Made by a program: the position numbers and the translations under genes. This document shows, piece by piece, positions 1-12,477 of a stretch of 64,000 nt of DNA. This DNA is from Zelonia costaricensis (lineage: Eukaryota; Euglenozoa; Kinetoplastea; Trypanosomatida; Trypanosomatidae), in NCBI GenBank assembly GCA_030849075.1, contig JASAOO010003468.1, positions 1 through 64,000 of the forward strand, in the 5' to 3' direction. Numbering within the stretch: the stretch's first letter is position 1; each line of letters begins with the position of its first letter. The notes under the pieces are model-generated. The model did no database searches and was not told where the DNA came from. It worked only from the letters and a program-made list of their open reading frames with translations.

Positions 1-3000
1 AGGAGCGGCGCGTCGCGGACGAGGGAGCCAGGCGAACTGTCTGGCGCAGCATAGCGGCGCTGTGGAGCGCAACGGTAGCACGTCAAGGCGTGCGAGACGA
101 GAGGGCCACAGCTGACGCGACTGCGGCGTTGCCAATCTCAGCGAGACCGTCACATCGTGTGGCGGGCAGCTGACGAGAGGCCGCACCTCCAGAGGAGCGT
201 CCGGCGAGAGAGACGGTGCGTGCACACCTCGCGGAGAAGCCCCGCCACGCACGTGGCATTGAAGCCGCGCGAGGGGGGAGGGGAGGAGGAAGTGCGCACC
301 GCGGCTGACACGTCTTCACACTCCTCGCTCCCTCCCCCCTGCGCCCTGCACCCCACACGCCACGGGAGCGGGCAGACAAAAGGGGAGAAAGAGGAGGAGC
401 GGACATCCGCACTGTGCAGTCGGCGCATGCAGTGCGTTCCGTTCTTGACCGCTTTTTTCTTCTTTTCTCTTGGAGTTTTTTCAGAGTCGTTTTGCGTATG
501 CGCGCAGTCACACCCACCAACTGGGGCTGGTAGGGTCAACGGGAAAAGAGATGAAGGCACGACACGCACATGGGGGCGAGCGAGGTGGAGTGGAGAGGTG
601 GGGTGGGGGTGGGACACATCAAAGGCAGGAAGGCACGAAAAACGGGAAAACACCGCGCACGTCGGCCGCGTCTACGCCGGGGGCTGCGGGTGCGAGGGTT
701 AGGGAGGGGGGGGGGGTTGATCGCCGGGCAACCGAAGCGATAAGGCAGCGAAGGAAAACAACAACACAAACGAAGGTGGCGGCAGATACCCCCAAAAAGG
801 AAAGCAGCAAAGGGCAGACGGGGGCGTACCGTTAAACAGAAGAGGAGACACAACGCAGTCACCACCACCAAAACTACACAACACACTCCACACAGAGCAC
901 ACCAGCGTATATGCAGGAGGACACAGGCACGCGGGGGGCCAAAGAACACAAGAAAAGGGAAGAAGAGAAGAAACACAGGCAGACTGTGAGATCACAAGAC
1001 ACACCGACACCGACGAGGAAAGAAGCGCGACGGGAGGAGAGGCGGACGAGGAAGCGGCACCCCGCGCCCCCGCACACGCCGCGAACGCGAGGGGAGCGCT
1101 GCACAGCGTGGAGGGGTTTGGAGGGGAATGAGGACGGGGAAGGGGGGGGCTCGATGTGTGAGGGCGACGAGAGCAAAAAGCCAGAACACAAAAATTCCAA
1201 CACACGAACACACACACACACACAAACACAGAGAGACGAGAGGCACGCAAACAGGAAGAGGGGGAAAGCACGAACACGGCACACCCGGACACAACGTGGT
1301 ACGTGAGGGAGTCACGAGTGACTACCATACGAGGGGAACGATGGAGGGAGGGAGGGAGTGGGCACAGGGAGCGCTGTGACGCACACGGAAGGAGACAGCA
1401 GGGGGTGCGGCCTCGCATTGAGGCCACCCGTCGCTGCGCTGGCTGCCGGGGTGGCACTGAAATTGGCACAAATACAAGCGCACGAACACAGACACACGCG
1501 AAGAGGAAAGAGTGGCCCATGGTGCTTGCCACGCAATGCCACCAACAGACGTGTGCAGCGAGGTACACAGAAGAAGAGACCGAGTCCGCAAGGAAGCGAA
1601 GAGGAGAGGAGCAGGGACTGGGTCGGCACTGCGCCCACACTCGCCGCGTTATTGTGCCACAAAGAAGAGAGGTTGCTGTCTCTCACGTCTTCTGGTGCAG
1701 ACAAAGCTGACGCGGCTGCGGGGAGGGGGAGAGGGGAGGGGACGGCCGCAGCAGTGGCGCAGAGCGACAACGAGCGACCACGTAGAGGGGGGGGGGCGCT
1801 TCCAGTATACGACACACCACAGAACACGTACATGCCACCGGTCGATGTATAGCGGGGGCGGAGGTGGGCTGGTGCAACACCTCGTGCGCACCCTTCCGGG
1901 AAGAGGAGGGAGGGGCGCACACACACACACAGACACTCACACACGCGGCCACGACAACGCACACACACGATCCGCAAGAAAAACGAGCGCACACGGCACA
2001 TGGGTGCAGTGGTGCCGATATCAAGTGGCCGACGGTGAGGCAGCGGGCGCCCTCGAGCACCGCTCCAACTGGGGGAGGCGATGCAGGTGCGCCCGCGGGG
2101 ACACTCTACCGAGAGGGGACGTTGAGAAAAACGCAAACACAGCACACCACGCGTGGGCAAGCCGCGAGGAAATTGCACGCAGACACGCCGGCACACATCA
2201 GACAGGGGGAAGAGAAGAGAGAGGAGGGCACTGCGTATTATGAGCCACCGCACAGCGGGGTGGAGGAGCTGGGCACAGGGCGAAGAAAGGAAGGGAAGGA
2301 GCGAGCGAGTCGCGGAGAGGGTCGTGCAGGCAGAGACGTGCACAGAGAAGGCACAGACAGGGCCAGCGCACCTCGTCTCCGCGCCACGTGCAGGACAAGC
2401 GAGCCACCGCGCACGTGCAAAGACGTTGCGGCGGCACCGGGCACACAGTGCGGGACAACCCAGGCCGCAGGTCTGCGGCCTCGCTCTCACGGAATGACGA
2501 AAGGGAGGAAGCGTGTGCTCGTACACACTCGCACCCACACGCACCTCTCATCGCAGGGTGGAGGAGCTAGGTAGAAGGAGGTGCTGGTGCGGTCAACGAG
2601 CCGTGGCTTGGTAAAAGAAGGAGGCGTGTTTGGCAGGGCAGCCGCACCCCTGCGCACACAGCCTAACACGCGCAGAGTGCGCGCGCAGACCGCGTCGCGC
2701 TGTGTGCACGCGCACCGGCGGGGCCGGCGTGGCTGCGGGGCCGTGCGCTGGCGGTGACGCAGAGGACGGAGACGGAGCGATGCCGCTTTCCTGAGAAGAA
2801 ACGAAGCGGAGTATGAGCGGCGCACGCTGCGTGCGGTGGCACACATCCCCCCCCCACACACACACCGCCTCATGCGTGCTCAACAGCGCCGGAGTGGTGC
2901 ATGCGGAGTAGCACCCATTGCTTACGCACGTAAAACGAGGACGGGAACACGAACTACAGCCGTGGAGGGCGGGGCGGGGAGGGGGGGGGGGGCGGAGACG

Positions 3001-4206
3001 AGGCGTAGCCCAACGCGCAGCACCACAGCCACTGCGCGTCGAGCGCGGCCACTGCGAGCGCACCCCCATTCCCATACAGGAAAGAAGAAAAGAGAAGCCG
3101 CACGCCCGCATCACTTCGCAGCACACGCACACCGCCGTTGCTTCATGGTGTGACAGCCAGCGAGGGGCGGCGAAGGGCTCCGCCCCTCGTCCTGTACGCC
3201 CCTCAGCAACCTGGCAGACACGGAGAGCTGGGTGGAGTTGGGACGCAGCGGGTCGAGGGGCCACGGGGGCGCGCTCGTCGGCGGACGTGCCTCCCCCGCG
3301 CACGGCCTGCGCACATCCTCCACGCGGTGAGGGAGGCGAGAGGCACAGAGGACGCGGGGGGAGGCCTGGGAGCGGGGCAACGCAACTCGAACAAGAAGAA
3401 CCAGCGTCAGCAAAGCAGCCAACACGAGCCGCGCCGCACGTCGAGCCTGTCGTGCGAAGGTGATGCGGTGACCGCCTCTGCACGACACGGCGACGACGGT
3501 TGGCAGAGGAACAGGGAGGGGGAGGGGGCGAGCGAACGGGAAAAGGGGGAGGGAGGCCGGCTGGCGTGGCAACTCGCACGTGAAACGAGTCCGATGTGTG
3601 CGATGCGCAGAGCCAGGCCACGGGCCAGCGAGCCATTGGGAAGCGAAATGAAGGCAAGCGTGTGCGCAGCGCTGGCACATACCAGCGCCGTCACGAAAAA
3701 ATGGTTTGAACGGACGAGGCGGAGCAACAAGAAGAGACCCGGGTGGAGGAGGAGGCGGGGGGGGGGGCGAGAGCCGGCGAGGACGCGGACGTGGAAAGAA
3801 GGCACGAGCAGGTGCGCGTGCGGGAAGAAGAAAAAAGGGGGTGCACAACGGTACCACTATATCAGGTGTGCCTCGTATTCTCCGTTGTCACAAACCGTGC
3901 GCATACACACACACACATACACACGCACACGCCAATTTTCGCGAAAAATGGCGCGTGCTGCGGTGTTGGGGCGCGGCGACCAGCATGGGTCGGAGGTGGC
4001 GGGACGGGAATACGACGTGTCCCATGGCACCGGCACCGGCGCTCGCTGAGTCGAACACAAGCACACAAAAAGAAGAGCCCCCCGTCACCGTGGGCCCGCG
4101 CCGCTTTTTTTTGGGGGGGGGCGAAGGGAGGGGAGAGGGCAGCGCCCACAACACCGTAGCGGCGTGCCGCGACACCAAAAGCAGACGAGAGAGCGGGTTG
4201 GCGTGC

Positions 4207-4224
4207 GGGGGGGGGGGGGGNNGT

Positions 4225-4263
<39 letters not shown>
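4207..4263. repeat. Poly-G tract with an assembly gap (G14-NN-GTGGA-G36)
   Basis: Fourteen G are followed by two N (4221-4222), a short GTGGA and 36 consecutive G. The Ns show that the assembler could not resolve the length. On the transcript strand this would be poly-C; on the plus strand it is G-quadruplex-capable. Shorter G runs of 12-16 occur at 2981-2992, 13031-13043, 14283-14296 and 20970-20985. Confidence 0.9.
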
Positions 4264-4265
<2 letters not shown>

Positions 4266-6141
4266 AAGGAACCAGCAAAGGGGATGACACAACAAGCACA
4301 GACTACAGTTTCACGCAAAGAGAAAGGGAGAGAAGGGAGGCTGCTCGTATATCGGCACACACACACACACATGGACACACCCACATGCACACACACGCGC
4401 ACATGCTCTCGCACAGCCGGGATACTGGCGCAGAGGTGCCTCGGCACCTTCACTGCTGGAGCTGCCGATGCCCTTCCGCATTGCCGGGGAGAGGCAGTGG
4501 TGAGGTCAGACACGAGCACGGGCGGAACCGAAGGGGTGGACGAAGGAACACGTTGAGGCACGCAGGAACACGGGGGGGGGAGGGGGGGGGCACGCAAAAC
4601 TGAAAGAGAAGAGCAAACACAGCCGCGAGGACGAACACACACGACGCCAAGAAAAGGCGAGTGTCACGGTGCCGATCAGTGGGAGGGAGGGGACGGAGGG
4701 AAACCCATGTCTCATCCTTTCGCGCGAAGGCGTCGACGCCGGCACGAGCGTACTGACTGGCGCGTCCGTGTCGTGCACTTTCAGCGCCGTGGCCGGGGCG
4801 CGCCGATGAAGACCGGCCGCGAGGAGAGCGCAGGAGCAGAAGAGGAAGGGAGGCAAGCGTCGGACTGATGGGGCAGAGGCGGGGGGCGGAGGGACGGTTC
4901 GACTGGAGCGCTGCCTCTGTCGGCCTTGTGTGCGCTGTCCACTGCCACCCATCCCTCTTCCCCTCCCTCACGTCCGCGCCTGCTTCACCTCCGCTCCTCA
5001 GCCAGCCAGGCCTTCCCCCCCCCTCCTCGCGTGCGCTGCGCCCGTAGACGCGACACATCAGGGGAAAGAGAGACGGCTCGCACACTACGTGGCGCTGAGT
5101 ACGGGCAGTTCCGTGAGAGCGCACGAGCGCAGGACACGCACACACGCACACAAGCGAAGCAAAGAGAAAACAACAAGAAGACACACACATCCGTGGGGTT
5201 CGAGAAGACAAGGGCAGTAGGCAGCGACGGCCAAAGCGGCATCGCGCGTGCGGAGATGTGGTGCGGGCGGGGGGAAGGGGGGAGCAACGCCACGTACAGA
5301 CACAGAGAAGGGAGCGATGTACCACACAAAAGGGAAGATGGACACTGAAGCGGGGGAAACAGGAGGCCAGCGAGGCCAGAGAAGGCAACGAGAGAGAAAA
5401 AAACAGGAGTACGACGAGGGCGCAGGGAGCAGAAACGCGAACAGCACATGCCTGAGTGCGGTGAAATCGCGACGAAGAGAAGGGCAAAGGGGGGAGGGAG
5501 GGAGGGGAGAGGGGGGGCCGGTAACGAGGACAAAAGAGAGAAATCGAATTCAAGTCTTCGATTACGTCATGTGACGAAACAGGGAGCAGCCAGCCACAAC
5601 ACGCACCGGAGTCGCAGGAGGGGGAGGGGAGAGGAAGACGAGGGACGACGGGGTCGAGGCAGCTCACACGAGAGCATGCGTACGTTCCCTCTCGTCTACG
5701 CCAGGCACACGTCGTCGCCGCCTATGCTTCTGTTGTTTGTTGTTTGTTTGTTTTTCCCCCAAGACTCGCTCCTGCGTGTGTGTCTGCGGCGGCAGATGTT
5801 ATTACTCTCTGTGTATCGAGGAGGCAGTGATGCGTTCGTTAGAAACAGTGGTGTTTTCTTTTTGATGCCACGCCGCTAACGACGACGCAGCGCGGTCGAT
5901 GGTGCGGTGGGATTTGGGTTGGACAGCATGTGTATGCGCGGCAGGTGACGAGCGCGGCACTTGTAGCGAGACGGATAAGACAAAAACCATCATCATCTGA
6001 AGTGACGCGCCGAGCCGCGGAATCAAGAACGAATGGAATGACGGTGGAGCAAAGGGAAAAAAGGGGTGTTGCGTGAGGCGGTGGTCGTTTTCTTTTATTC
6101 TGGAGCCGGCGCCGCGGTGCGTCCAGCGACGCGTGCACATA

Positions 6142-6165
6142 AACACACACACACACACACACACA
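6142..6165. repeat. CA dinucleotide microsatellite
   Basis: Uninterrupted CA repeat in the gene-free left end. Similar short arrays lie at about 1209-1224, 1918-1930, 4358-4373, 9418-9433 and 12653-12666. They are responsible for the artificial Cys-Val or His-Thr runs in many spurious frames. Confidence 0.85.
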
Positions 6166-9100
6166 GAAACACACACGCAAACACTCATGCTCGAATGAGA
6201 AGGGTGCAAGAAGAGGGAAACAGCAAGGAATACACCGGGTTTGGGGGGCTGCCGTCGTCACATCCTCGGGTCACATGCGAAGGCGTGACAGGAGGGGAGT
6301 GGGGACTCCACTCACGTGTCGCGACGGGGCGAGTACAGAGACAGGAAAGAAGAAAGCGGAGAAAAGCACAAGAAGAAGACGTGGCCGGCCGAAGATGGAG
6401 ATTGGAAGAGAAGCGAGGCTGGGGGGAGCCGACGCACGGGCAGACATCACAGGCACGTTCGGGGGTGGGGAGAGGTCGGTGTGGCTGACACGGCAATGCA
6501 GACCGTCAGAGCAACAGGGACACGCAAGCGCTAGACGAGCTCGTCGTGGAGAAAGAAAAACGAGGAGAAGAAAGACACACACGCACGCCAAGACACACAC
6601 AGAAGCACACGCACACGGTAAAGAAGACACACACACACGCACGCAGGACTACACGCAAACCGAGGTAGGAGGGCACTCACGGAGCACACGCACCACACAA
6701 GGAAAAGGATGAGAGGAGGAAAGCAGCAGAGGCACCCGAGTAGGAACGTACGTGGTGAAGGGCCAACACCCCCGCAGACAGAGGTACGGGCGGGGGAGTC
6801 GTCAATGAGAGCGGAGCAGGGAGACGCACGCAGCAGCAGGGCGGCGGTGTACGGAAAAGGGCCACACGGTTTCTGTTTTTGAAGGTGCGGACACGAGGCG
6901 GTGGACTGTCGAGCACGGGGAGAAGGGGGAAGACGGCAGTATAGACGAGTAGTCGAACCAGAGATGCAGCGTGGTGACGGAGTACGTCTTTCGTGTGTGT
7001 GTGGAGGGAGGGAGGAGGGGGGAGCAGCGGCAGGGGGTGGGGGTGCGAGTGCGTTGGCTGCTGCACGACACGCGTAGCAGCAGATCACGGATGCGGTACG
7101 TGGAGGACGAAATCACCGTGGGAGCACGTCAAGCACGCGACGAAGAAAGGAGCACACAAAAAAAAAAAAGCGAGAACTGTAGTCGTGTTGAAATGTCAAA
7201 CGCAGGAAGCGAAACGGCGCACGCACACGCACAAATCCAAACGAACAAGTGCCCCCCACGCCACGCGTAAAAGCGCAGCAGTTTGCGACGCGAGACGTGC
7301 GTTCACGCATGGCGTGTCGAGACTCTCCCAGGCAAAGCGCGGCTGAGGGAGTGGAAAGGGCGAAACAATCTCAGCTGGCCGCATCATCGTGAGTTGAGCA
7401 GCGGCACGGCGACACGCCACACTTCAGCGCAGACGCCTAATGCAGCACGCAGACACACACACGTGCACCAGCAGAAACGCAGTAGAGATAAACAAGAACA
7501 AACTCCACATGCGTGTGAATATAGGCAAGAAAGAAGGCGACAACAAGGAGAGGGCATCCAACCACGTCGTTGTGATCCGCATTAGCATGTGTGCACGGCG
7601 CAAGGAGGAGTCACGCCACTAATCTTGCAGTTTTGGTGGTGGTGATGGTGGTGGTTGCGGTGGACGACGCGGCACCGACGCGTTTCGACACACACCAATG
7701 CACGCGCGCCCATCGCACCGCCGTCGTGTTGTGGTGAATAGAGTTGCATCAATCACATCGTGATCACGCCGTCTTTGTACGCCACGAAGAAGAGGGGGAA
7801 GGGGGGAGGCGCCGGAGCGGTGTGCGTGTGGGGCTGCTCGACACGAAGACACACATGTACACACACCCGAGCACTCACACACGCCGCAACCTGCGGCGTT
7901 GACCCCCTCCCCCCTCTCCTCCCCCCTCCCCCTCCCCCCCGTCCACGCCCACGCCAAACCCTTTTTTCATCTCGCCACCTGACGTTCCGCTGAGGCGCCG
8001 GAAGCCCCAAAACGTGAACAGGATCGACGGAACAACACGCGTCGAAGAGCCTCAGCGCGACGCGGGCGAGACGGCGCAGTCCGCAGAGAGAAAGCAAACG
8101 AGCGGGGCGCAAGGTCACGCGCACGCTTCCCGCAGCCCACAACACGCGCGCCAGCAATCAAAAGAGAAAACAAGTCGAGGCAGCGGGTCAGGCTGAGCCG
8201 CTTCTGTTCTTCCGTGTGCTGGTGCCATTGCTGTAGGCGGGACCAATAAAGGGGGGAAGGGCGAGGGGAGGCGGCGCCTCGGCACCCGACACGTGACAAG
8301 GGGTTGATGAAGAAGGGCAAGGGGCGGCGACGGCGCACAGCGTCCACCTCGCCGCGCCTCGCTCTCTGGCGAGTCGGCCGCCTGCCGTGCTGCACACCTC
8401 TTCGCACCACCGTCAGCGGCGCCGCACATGCGCACCTCTCCCCACCTTCCACCATCCCCTGTCGGGCTGCTGGGAACCACACGCAACGGTGTTATAGCAC
8501 ACGTGTGAGTTGTACCACGCAGCGACAGCGCCGAGAAGGAGGGAAAGGGGGGAGGCCGAGGCATCACAGTGTCCGCCTGCGGTGTTGCCCCGACCGCCGT
8601 GGACAAGCAGTGAAAGGGGGAAGGCGCGCAGGGTGCAGGAGGGCATGGGACGGAGCACAACCAAGATGCGAGAGAAGAAAGCGGGTTTGTGTGGGGGGGG
8701 GTGAGAGAGGGGACAAGAAGGAAAAGCGGCGGCGCGGATGCGCCCTGCGCATCAACGCATCTGGGCAGCACGCGCGTGGGCACAGGTGACCCGACAAGAA
8801 GAAGAAGGACGCGAACCACAGGCGCTGCCGCCTCACCCCCTCGTGTGCCGCGTCGCGTCTTCTGAGACCGGCCTCTGCAACCGCCCTCCCCACTCCCCCA
8901 ACCGCAGCCCCTGCCTCCACCCACCGCTGTGCCACAGCCGCACCGCCTGCCAGGCAGAGTAGGGCGAAGGAGAAGGGGAGGAGATGGAGATAAGGGGGCG
9001 AGTGCGAAGGAGCCGGGGCAAGAAAGAGGGGAACTACGTACATTGCGTGCGCGTGTTTGTGTGGGGATGCATGGGAGTGTGTGAGGGGGGCTGGGGGTCG

Positions 9101-10527
9101 CTACGCACACGGGCGCATGCGCTCCCCTGCACCAGACAGGGAGAGGGACCCCGTGATCGCGAGAGAGCGCGGACGCGGGAAGAAGGAGGCGGATGACGGG
9201 CCGGGGGGAGGGGGAGTGACGGAGGAAGGGAGAAGGGCAGGTGGGCTGCCGCAGGACGCACCAGGGACTCACACAGGGACGAAGGGATGCACGGGAAGCG
9301 CACAAGAGAAGAAACGCGTTTTCGGTTGGAAAAGGTGCCGGCACGGCGGGGAAGAGGGAAGAGGGAAGAGGTCGCCAAAAGAGGCGCGACGTAGCGGACA
9401 AGTGTGCACACACATATATGCACACACACACACGCATCTGCACACCGACGAGCGCAGAGGCGGAGCACGCGCTGAGGGAAGTAGAATAGCATCAGCACCC
9501 AGCAATATTGTGGAGGACGACCTCGTGCACGTGCAGGGCGATCTGCGAGTACATACATCGGCGTGCTCGCAAGTGTGTGTACGTGCGGACGTTTTGCATT
9601 AATCTACATGGAGGCGGGGGAGAAGTAGGTGATGTATGACAGCGACGCAAAAGCAGCATAGGCGACGCGAGAGAACGGCGCCGGGAGAGTGGGTGCACCG
9701 GGTCGTGGAGAGAGGGGGGAAGGAAGAATGGCGGGGACCCACCGCCGAAGAGGGCACAGACCCGGCACACGCACACAACAACAGAGCGCCACGCGAACGA
9801 ACACAAAAAAAGGCGAAGAAGAAAGGGGGAAGGGGCGGAGGGGGGAGAGCGACGGCACCGACGAGGCGGCGTGAGGTGGGCCGCTCCACCCGTCGCCGGT
9901 GTCGTTTTGGAGATTTTGTTTTTGTTGTCGTTGCTGCGTTGAGACTACACAGGCGGCTTTTTCTTTTCGCCGCTCCCCTGTGTGATCGAGCTTGCCGGCG
10001 GCGGGGGGGGGAGGCGTTCGTGGCGTGTACGCAATGGAACGCAATTCCGTGGTGCAAGAAGACACACAAGACAGAAGGGAGGGGGGAAGGAGGGGGAGGT
10101 GGATCAGGTAACCAACGAAACAGGTACACGCCCACACAAACATGAAAGGAAGAGAAGGGGGAAGGAAGCGCAACGGAGCGTGAACCCGCGTACAGCACGT
10201 CAGCGGCAAGAGACGATCAAGCACAGGAGAGAAGCACACAAATACCAACACGCACACGCACACCCGGGTGGAATAGGAAGAGAACACGGAGGCAACAAGA
10301 TGGGAAACGAGCCAGTCGAGGCCGACAACGAGAACCCCGAGACGCCTTCGTTGCTGCCTACCAGAAACAAAAGGGAAACTGCGGGAAGAGGCGCGCGAGC
10401 GAGGGCGGCGGAGAAGCGAAGCGGCAAACGGGGTGAGCCGTCCACGAAGAGAGGGACAGGAGTGCGACGCAGGGCGACGGCGGCAGCGAGGCGGAGGGGG
10501 GAGAGGGGTCGCCGTGCGTCTTGTCCC

Positions 10528-12351
10528 TCAGCAGAAGTACGACGAGTACGGAAAGCGGGAGTCGGGGCACGGGTAGTCCATCTCGTCCTCGTAGTAGTCG
10601 TACTGCTCGAAGGAGGGCTTGTTCGCCTCGCCAGACACCACCATCACCGCACCGCGGTTGTCGTTGATGCCGCAGTAGTTCGGGGCCGAGAACACCGTCA
10701 CGACGCGGTCGTTGTGCGTCCAGAAGTAGCCGTCCATCGCGAGCTGGTGGGCTCGGCAGATGAAGTTGAGTCGGTTTTTGCTGCAGAACGTGGCGGACGC
10801 CGCCGGGCCAAAGTTCCACCCGCACCCGCGCGAGCTCGCTGCGTAGCAGCCCGCGCTGATGCACGGGTCGGACCACAGCAGGCCGTCCACGATGTCGTGC
10901 GCCTCCTTCGACAGCTCGCCCGTGTTGTAGGCGTGGCGGTCGATGGCGGCGATCTGTTCCACCGTCTGCAGCGCAGGCGAGAGCCCGCCATGCATGACGA
11001 GGAAGCGCACCCGCGGTGTTGTGACGAGGGCCGACAGCGGCAGGTCGAGGAAGACCTTGTTCACGGCACTCCACACCGCCGCCCCGGCCTCGGCGCCCAG
11101 CGACGACGTCGCCTCCGTCAGGAAGCCGTACACGCGCGAGGTTTTCTCCTCCTCGTGGTTGCCGCGCGTCAGGTACACCAGCGTCGGGTACTCCACCTTC
11201 AGCGCCAGCAGCAGCAGCACCACCTCCAGGCTGTGCGGGCCGCGGTCCACGTAGTCGCCCATGAACAGGAAGCGCCGGTCGCGGCCGTCCGGGTTGCAGC
11301 GGCGCCGGTCGTACTGCTGGCACAGCACGCTCGTGTAGAGGTCCTGGAACTGGCCGTGGATGTCGCCGACGACGACGAGCGTGTCGTGCGCCAGCACGTC
11401 CAGCTCCAGCAGCGTCGGCTCCTTGGCCAGACACCTCGTGGCGGCGGCACAGAGCTTCGCAATGTAGTCCTCGTTGAAGAAGGTCGCCTGCGACACCTCC
11501 GCGCTCCCGCTGCTGCTGCTGCCAGTGCCCTCTCGACGCGAGGCCGTCGGCGCACCAATGTCGCCACGCTCGCCGCGGCGCAGCAGCCAGTCGATGAGCG
11601 GCACGAACTCGCCGGTGCGCGGCGCCGCCCTGAAGAAGCGCTTCTCATCCTTGGCGCTGTCGCTGCTCCCGGCCTGCACCGTCTTGCCCTTCTCGAGGTC
11701 GTCGTCGCTGCTTGACACGGAGCCGTCCGAACTCTCCGAGACCCCAAGCGGTGTACCCGTGCCGCAACCGTGGTGGTCGTCCTGCAGCGTCAGCACGAGC
11801 GGCGAGACGGCGTCGACGGAGGTGTCGAGCACCTTCAGCAGGCTCGTCGGGGCAGCCCAGGTGGCAACGGGGTCGGCGTGGCAGCCGCCCACGGCGCTGG
11901 GGGCGTGGCTGCACAGCGGCTTCGAGCGGTAGTTGAGGCCGGTGGACAGCACCGACGGTGAATTCTCGGCTGCCACTGCCTCCAGCGCACTATCGAAGCC
12001 GACACTGCCGCTGCCGTAGGCGCTGCCCTTGGGCTTGTTGCTGATGAAGGACGACGGCGACGTCACCGTGCCGTTGCCGGCGCCGTGGCCGATGTTGGTC
12101 AGGAAGATGCCCGACGTCGGCCGCACCCCACGCGCGCCATTCAGCGACTCGGTGACATTGCTACCGGTGGCGATGTTCGCTGCAGCTGCCTTGACCGCAG
12201 CCGCCGTGGAACCTGCGGGAACGGAGATGCGGCTGCCACCGGCGAGCGCGGCGGTCTCTACACACGCAGGGCGCAGGATGGGCACCTTACGAGCCTGGTC
12301 GCCCGCATCCCGGCTCTGCTGAGAGATCACCAGTTGAAGTGCCTTTTCCAT
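10528..12351 (-). CDS. PPP-family serine/threonine protein phosphatase with long N-terminal extension
   Basis: A 607-residue metal-dependent Ser/Thr phosphatase. The catalytic domain spans about 296-590 and carries every PPP signature: GDIHGQ at 329-334, GDYVDRG at 365-371, GNHE at 397-400, HGG at 454-456, RAHQ at 533-536 and SAPNYCG near 555-561. These supply the two-metal site and the phosphate-binding arginines. The first 290 residues have no recognised domain; they are Ser/Ala/Gly-rich with an acidic serine stretch (about 206-220). Two catalytic-domain inserts stand out, a basic one between GDIHG and GDYVDRG and one around 411-425. The C-terminus ends in YFC, reminiscent of but not equal to the YFL tail of PP2A/PP4/PP6, so subfamily assignment stays open; a kinetoplastid-specific PPP is likely. 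The ATG at 12351 is preceded by a good trans-splice acceptor. No regulatory subunit gene is nearby. Confidence 0.9.
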   Translation of the reverse strand: MEKALQLVISQQSRDAGDQARKVPILRPACVETAALAGGSRISVPAGSTAAAVKAAAANIATGSNVTESLNGARGVRPTSGIFLTNIGHGAGNGTVTSPSSFISNKPKGSAYGSGSVGFDSALEAVAAENSPSVLSTGLNYRSKPLCSHAPSAVGGCHADPVATWAAPTSLLKVLDTSVDAVSPLVLTLQDDHHGCGTGTPLGVSESSDGSVSSSDDDLEKGKTVQAGSSDSAKDEKRFFRAAPRTGEFVPLIDWLLRRGERGDIGAPTASRREGTGSSSSGSAEVSQATFFNEDYIAKLCAAATRCLAKEPTLLELDVLAHDTLVVVGDIHGQFQDLYTSVLCQQYDRRRCNPDGRDRRFLFMGDYVDRGPHSLEVVLLLLALKVEYPTLVYLTRGNHEEEKTSRVYGFLTEATSSLGAEAGAAVWSAVNKVFLDLPLSALVTTPRVRFLVMHGGLSPALQTVEQIAAIDRHAYNTGELSKEAHDIVDGLLWSDPCISAGCYAASSRGCGWNFGPAASATFCSKNRLNFICRAHQLAMDGYFWTHNDRVVTVFSAPNYCGINDNRGAVMVVSGEANKPSFEQYDYYEDEMDYPCPDSRFPYSSYFC

Positions 12352-12415
12352 GAGAGTGTGAAGTAGTGCGCGACGCCGTCAGAGACAGAGTGCAGGTCAC
12401 GAGCAGTATCGCGTA

Positions 12416-12477
12416 CTGCGAAGATCGCCGCACGCACGCACGCACACAACAGGGGAAGACGGAAGAGACGAGAAGGT
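12416..12477 (-). promoter_or_regulatory. Predicted trans-splice acceptor for the phosphatase gene
   Basis: Read on the minus strand, a pyrimidine-rich stretch (12450-12477) is followed, with no earlier AG, by an AG at 12417-12416. This gives a 5' UTR of about 65 nt before the ATG at 12351. Spliced-leader addition at the first AG after a pyrimidine tract is the trypanosomatid rule; the exact site is inferred. Confidence 0.5.

Larger units (their letters stand above)
1..10527. other. Gene-free 10.5 kb at the left end; transcriptional downstream side of the phosphatase
   Basis: No open frame here has a recognisable domain. The longest frames (minus 1312-2544, 4450-5667 and 8115-9443) translate to Cys/Arg/Pro/Ser-rich low-complexity text, including CVCVCV runs that come from CA/GT dinucleotide repeats, and they overlap other frames of similar quality. 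The plus strand is strongly purine-rich, with GGGGAGG, GAAGAAG and CACACA words, broken by pyrimidine-rich patches at about 4925-5040, 5725-5760, 7905-7980 and 8835-8945. It holds several microsatellites and the long G run at 4207-4263. I saw no tRNA A/B boxes, no telomeric TTAGGG array and no rRNA sequence. It could be a very long 3' UTR, a transcription-termination or strand-switch zone, or simply an intergenic desert. Confidence 0.6.

Noticed and set aside
1312..2544. 410-codon minus frame in the left gene-free region
   Set aside because: Cys/Arg/Pro/Ser low-complexity translation derived from CA repeats; no domain and no good splice acceptor.
4888..4910. Possible tRNA B-box (GGTTCGACTGG on the plus strand)
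   Set aside because: No complementary T stem and no upstream A-box.
8115..9443. 442-codon minus frame
   Set aside because: Same low-complexity signature, overlapped by several equally long frames in other phases.
9982..11715. 577-codon plus-strand open frame
   Set aside because: It is the antisense of the phosphatase catalytic domain; Val/Arg/His-rich text of this kind is the usual mirror of GC3-rich coding sequence. No domain.
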